NCBI GenBank assembly: GCA_017353825.1
Contig: JAFMSC010000175.1
Location: 1 to 8,033 of the forward strand
From: Hyphomicrobiaceae bacterium
GTDB taxonomy: Bacteria; Pseudomonadota; Alphaproteobacteria; Rhizobiales; Hyphomicrobiaceae
DNA length: 8,033 bases
Direction: 5' to 3'
The notes under the pieces were generated by a model. It saw nothing but the letters and a program-made list of their open reading frames with translations, made no database searches and was not told the origin of the DNA. Made by a program: the position numbers and the translations under genes. Shown here one piece after another: positions 5,677 through 8,033 of this stretch. How positions within the stretch are numbered: the stretch's first letter is position 1; each line of letters opens with the position of its first letter.

Positions 5677-7006
5677 TCTCACCGCGCGCTACCTCCTGCC
5701 GGCACTAGCCGCTTTGCGCGCCGCCGGTGAGCTGGGTGACGCCTTTCAGCTCGTAGCGGTCGGCCGCGAGAACTGGACCAACGAGACGTTCAGGAATTGG
5801 GCGGCAACCCAGCTCGACCGGCATGCCAAGCAGCTTCCCGCGCCAGCGAGGCATGCCGTGGTGGCCAACGCGCGCTACTGGGAAGGGGATGTCACCAATC
5901 CCTCCAGCATGGCCGCCGTCGTCCAGGGTCGCGAGGCCTTGGCGGCCTACCTGGCGCTCCCACCCTCCGTCTTCCCCGGGGCGGTGACAGCCCTCAATCG
6001 TGCGGGCACAGCGCCAGGCAGCATCGTCGTTTTGGAGAAGCCGTTCGGCCAAGACTTGCGCGAAGCGGCCGAGCTCAACCGTCTTCTGTCCAAGCTCTAT
6101 CCCGAGCAAGCGATCTTTCGCGTTGACCACTTCCTGGCGATGACCACCGTCCAAAACATCCTGGGGACGAGGCTCGTCAACCGCGTCCTCGAGCCGATCT
6201 GGAATAGTGCCCATATCTCCCGAGTGGACATCATCTGGGATGAATCTCTGGCGCTCGAGGGCAGAGCCGGCTACTACGATGGCGTCGGAGCGCTCAAAGA
6301 CATGCTGCAGAACCATCTCCTGCAGCTCTTGTGCTTGGTCGCCATGGAGCCGCCGATCAGCCTCGGTGACCGCGATCTGCGCGACCGCAAGGTTGACGTT
6401 CTACGTTCCGTTCGCCCATTGAGCCTTGAAGAGGCGGCCCGCCGGACCTGCCGCGCCCGCTACTCGAGCGGGCAAATCGGTGAACGAAGGGTGCCTGCCT
6501 ACACCGAGGAAGACGGCGTGAACGCCGAACGGCGGACAGAGACCTTCGCCGAAGTGCACTTCGAACTCGACAATTGGCGCTGGGCCGGCACGATGTTCCG
6601 GCTCCGAACCGGCAAGGCGCTGGGCCGCGACAGGAAGGAGGTCGCCGTTCACTTCCGACCCGTACCCCACCATCCCTTCGAACACCAGGGACGGGCACGA
6701 TCCAATGTGCTCCGGTTCGGGCTCGAACCCGAAAGCGTGGTCCTGGAGCTGACCGGTACTGGCCCGAGCACGGATTCGCTGGTGCCACTCGTCCTCGCAA
6801 CCCGTCTCGAACCGGCCGAGCTGCCGCCTTACGCGCGGCTGCTTCTCGACATCCTCAGAGGCAACTCCGCTCTATCGATCCGAGCCGACGAGGCTGAGGA
6901 GTCCTGGCGCGTCGTCACTCCCGCACTTGAGGCTTGGTCGAAGGAGCTGGTTCCGCTCCAGGAGTACCCCGCCGGCTCGGACGGGCCATCGCGGCCGCCA
7001 TCCTGA
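5639..7006 (+). CDS. zwf: Divergent glucose-6-phosphate dehydrogenase (Zwf family)
   Basis: A 455-residue member of the Zwf family, which oxidises glucose 6-phosphate to 6-phosphogluconolactone with NAD(P)+, the first step of the oxidative pentose phosphate and Entner-Doudoroff routes. Visible in order: GATGDLTARYLLPAL (9-23), AYLALPPSVF (103-112), EKPFGQDL (133-140), FRVDHFL (160-166), RAGYYD (209-214), DMLQNH (221-226), RTGK (323-326) and the ending YPAGSDGP. The catalytic pair Asp163 and His226 is kept, as is His164. Unusually, the family signature R-I-D-H-Y-L-G-K-E reads RVDHFLAMT: Met168 replaces the phosphate-binding Lys and Phe165 the Tyr. Two N-terminal lysines of the usual GDLAKRKL are also replaced (Ala16, Tyr18). 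The start ATG is inside the GH15 gene, with AGGA seven bases before it. Fold and family are sure; substrate is less so, and a non-phosphorylated or different sugar is possible. Confidence 0.85.
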   Translation: MIRKLAILGATGDLTARYLLPALAALRAAGELGDAFQLVAVGRENWTNETFRNWAATQLDRHAKQLPAPARHAVVANARYWEGDVTNPSSMAAVVQGREALAAYLALPPSVFPGAVTALNRAGTAPGSIVVLEKPFGQDLREAAELNRLLSKLYPEQAIFRVDHFLAMTTVQNILGTRLVNRVLEPIWNSAHISRVDIIWDESLALEGRAGYYDGVGALKDMLQNHLLQLLCLVAMEPPISLGDRDLRDRKVDVLRSVRPLSLEEAARRTCRARYSSGQIGERRVPAYTEEDGVNAERRTETFAEVHFELDNWRWAGTMFRLRTGKALGRDRKEVAVHFRPVPHHPFEHQGRARSNVLRFGLEPESVVLELTGTGPSTDSLVPLVLATRLEPAELPPYARLLLDILRGNSALSIRADEAEESWRVVTPALEAWSKELVPLQEYPAGSDGPSRPPS

Positions 7007-7107
7007 AGTATGCGTGCTCTGCCAAGGCGGCAAGGGATGGCCGTTCTCGGCGGGATGGCTACGGAGAGACTGGCAGCTTGCAGCGCGGAGAGCAGAGGAA
7101 GGGCCAC

Positions 7108-8033
7108 ATGAAAACGAAGGAGTGCGCAAGACCCAAGGGTACGATTCTGATCGCGGACTACGACTTCGGCGACCTGGACATCGAGCGCAGCATCATCGAG
7201 GGCGCGGGGTTCGCGCTTGTCGCCGCGCAGTGCAAGAGCGAAGATGAAGTCATTGAAAACGGACGTGATGCCGACGGCGTCCTTGCCCAATATGCGCCGA
7301 TTCGCGCACGCGCCATCAACGCCTTCACGCGCTGCCGCGTGATCGCCCGATACGGCACCGGCGTCGATATTGTTGATGTCGACGCCGCCACACGTCGCGG
7401 CATCCAGGTCACGAATGCGCCGAACGAATGGTGTGCCGAGGAGGTTGCCGACCACGCCGTCGCGCTCTGGCTCGCGGCTGCCCGAAAGATCTGCGAGTAC
7501 AACGACGCAGTCCGGCGGGGCGAATGGCGCTGGCAAACAGGCCATCCTATCTGGCGCATCCGCGGGCGCGTTTTCGGCTTGATGTCCTTCGGCGCAATCG
7601 CGCGCAGCATCGCGGAACGCGTGAAGCCATTCGGCGTCGACATTTGGGCGTATGACCCATTCCTTGATCCGACCGAGATCGAAAAGCGAAATGTGCGAGC
7701 CGTATCCTTGGATCGGCTTATCGAAGCCGCGGACTATCTGCTCATCCAGGCGCCGCTCACGCCGCAGACCCGCCACTTGTTCAATCGGCAGACGCTGCGG
7801 CGGATGAAGTCGACCGCCATCCTCATCAACACGGCGCGTGGTCCGATCGTTGAGGACGCGGCAATCCACCAGGCGCTCACCGAGGGATGGATTGCCGGTG
7901 CGGCGTTCGACGACATCGAGGAGGAGCCCGCCAAAAAGCGGGACTGGCGCCCGACTAACCCGCTGTTTCTGCTACGCAACGCGATCATCACACCGCACGC
8001 CGCATACTACTCCGAGGAATCGGTCGGCGCCGT
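7108..8033 (+). CDS. D-isomer-specific 2-hydroxyacid dehydrogenase, CtBP-like (partial at right edge)
   Basis: The open frame runs 308 codons to the window end without a stop. Enzymes of this family reduce 2-oxoacids to D-2-hydroxyacids with NAD(P)H in the cytosol; members include phosphoglycerate, glyoxylate, hydroxypyruvate and 2-ketogluconate reductases and the CtBP-like group. Visible: the substrate-domain motif ARYGTGVDIVDVDAATRRGI (80-99), NAPNEWCAEEVADHAV (103-118), a Rossmann strand VFGLMSFGAIA (155-165), NTARGP with catalytic Arg244, EEEP with Glu273 and TPHAAYYSEES with His297. The YYSEE following the His is typical of CtBP-like bacterial members. The usual GxGxxG is altered to Ser160-x-Gly162-x-x-Ala165; Ala at the last position occurs in this branch, Ser at the first is odd. 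The start ATG has GAGGAAGGG (7095-7103) just upstream. It follows zwf by 101 bases on the same strand. Only about the last tenth of the protein is missing. Substrate unknown. Confidence 0.9.
   Translation, partial: MKTKECARPKGTILIADYDFGDLDIERSIIEGAGFALVAAQCKSEDEVIENGRDADGVLAQYAPIRARAINAFTRCRVIARYGTGVDIVDVDAATRRGIQVTNAPNEWCAEEVADHAVALWLAAARKICEYNDAVRRGEWRWQTGHPIWRIRGRVFGLMSFGAIARSIAERVKPFGVDIWAYDPFLDPTEIEKRNVRAVSLDRLIEAADYLLIQAPLTPQTRHLFNRQTLRRMKSTAILINTARGPIVEDAAIHQALTEGWIAGAAFDDIEEEPAKKRDWRPTNPLFLLRNAIITPHAAYYSEESVGA

Noticed and set aside
7010..7111. 33-residue open frame after zwf ending in an ATGA overlap with the hydroxyacid dehydrogenase start
   Set aside because: No ribosome binding site precedes its ATG and the translation is unremarkable; the ATGA overlap alone is weak evidence.
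6829..7869. Minus-strand open frame of 346 codons at the zwf/hydroxyacid dehydrogenase junction
   Set aside because: It is antisense to the end of zwf and most of a clear D-2-hydroxyacid dehydrogenase, spans their intergenic gap and shows no recognisable motif.

Overview
The window is GC-rich, and every confident gene has GC-rich third codon positions. The gene content points to an alphaproteobacterium, probably of the Rhizobiales (Bradyrhizobium/Methylobacterium-like). The main clue is a tiny exported Arg/Trp-rich protein of a type common in that order. The organism assignment is inference from family resemblance, not from a marker gene.

Layout, left to right. (1) Positions 1-606, minus strand: a thioredoxin-fold protein with a CNHCP motif. 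28 bases downstream of it begins what looks like a short-chain dehydrogenase/reductase that runs off the left edge. (2) Positions 607-1754: about 1.1 kb with no gene I can name. It has a few coding-like peptide fragments on both strands and may be decayed. (3) Positions 1755-2472: two small exported proteins, transcribed divergently from a 214-base intergenic region that contains an inverted repeat. Both end in cationic tails rich in Arg, Trp and Cys. (4) Positions 2686-8033, plus strand: a zinc alcohol dehydrogenase (AdhP type), a cytosolic GH15 glucoamylase/trehalase-like hydrolase, a divergent glucose-6-phosphate dehydrogenase (Zwf) overlapping the GH15 gene by 38 bases, and a D-2-hydroxyacid dehydrogenase of the CtBP-like branch cut by the right edge.

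How the genes may work together: GH15 would release glucose from trehalose or an alpha-glucan, and the Zwf-like enzyme would oxidise glucose 6-phosphate (or a related sugar) at C1 to make reduced nicotinamide cofactor. The flanking alcohol and hydroxyacid dehydrogenases would interconvert small carbonyls and alcohols. The window is therefore a carbon-reserve and redox-balancing cluster with four NAD(P)-type dehydrogenases, counting the partial one. The most interesting points are the Zwf protein, which keeps the catalytic Asp/His pair but lacks the usual lysines of the G6P-phosphate site, and the divergent pair of tiny cationic exported proteins, one with four cysteines spaced exactly every six residues. 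No mobile element, CRISPR array, tRNA or rRNA was seen.
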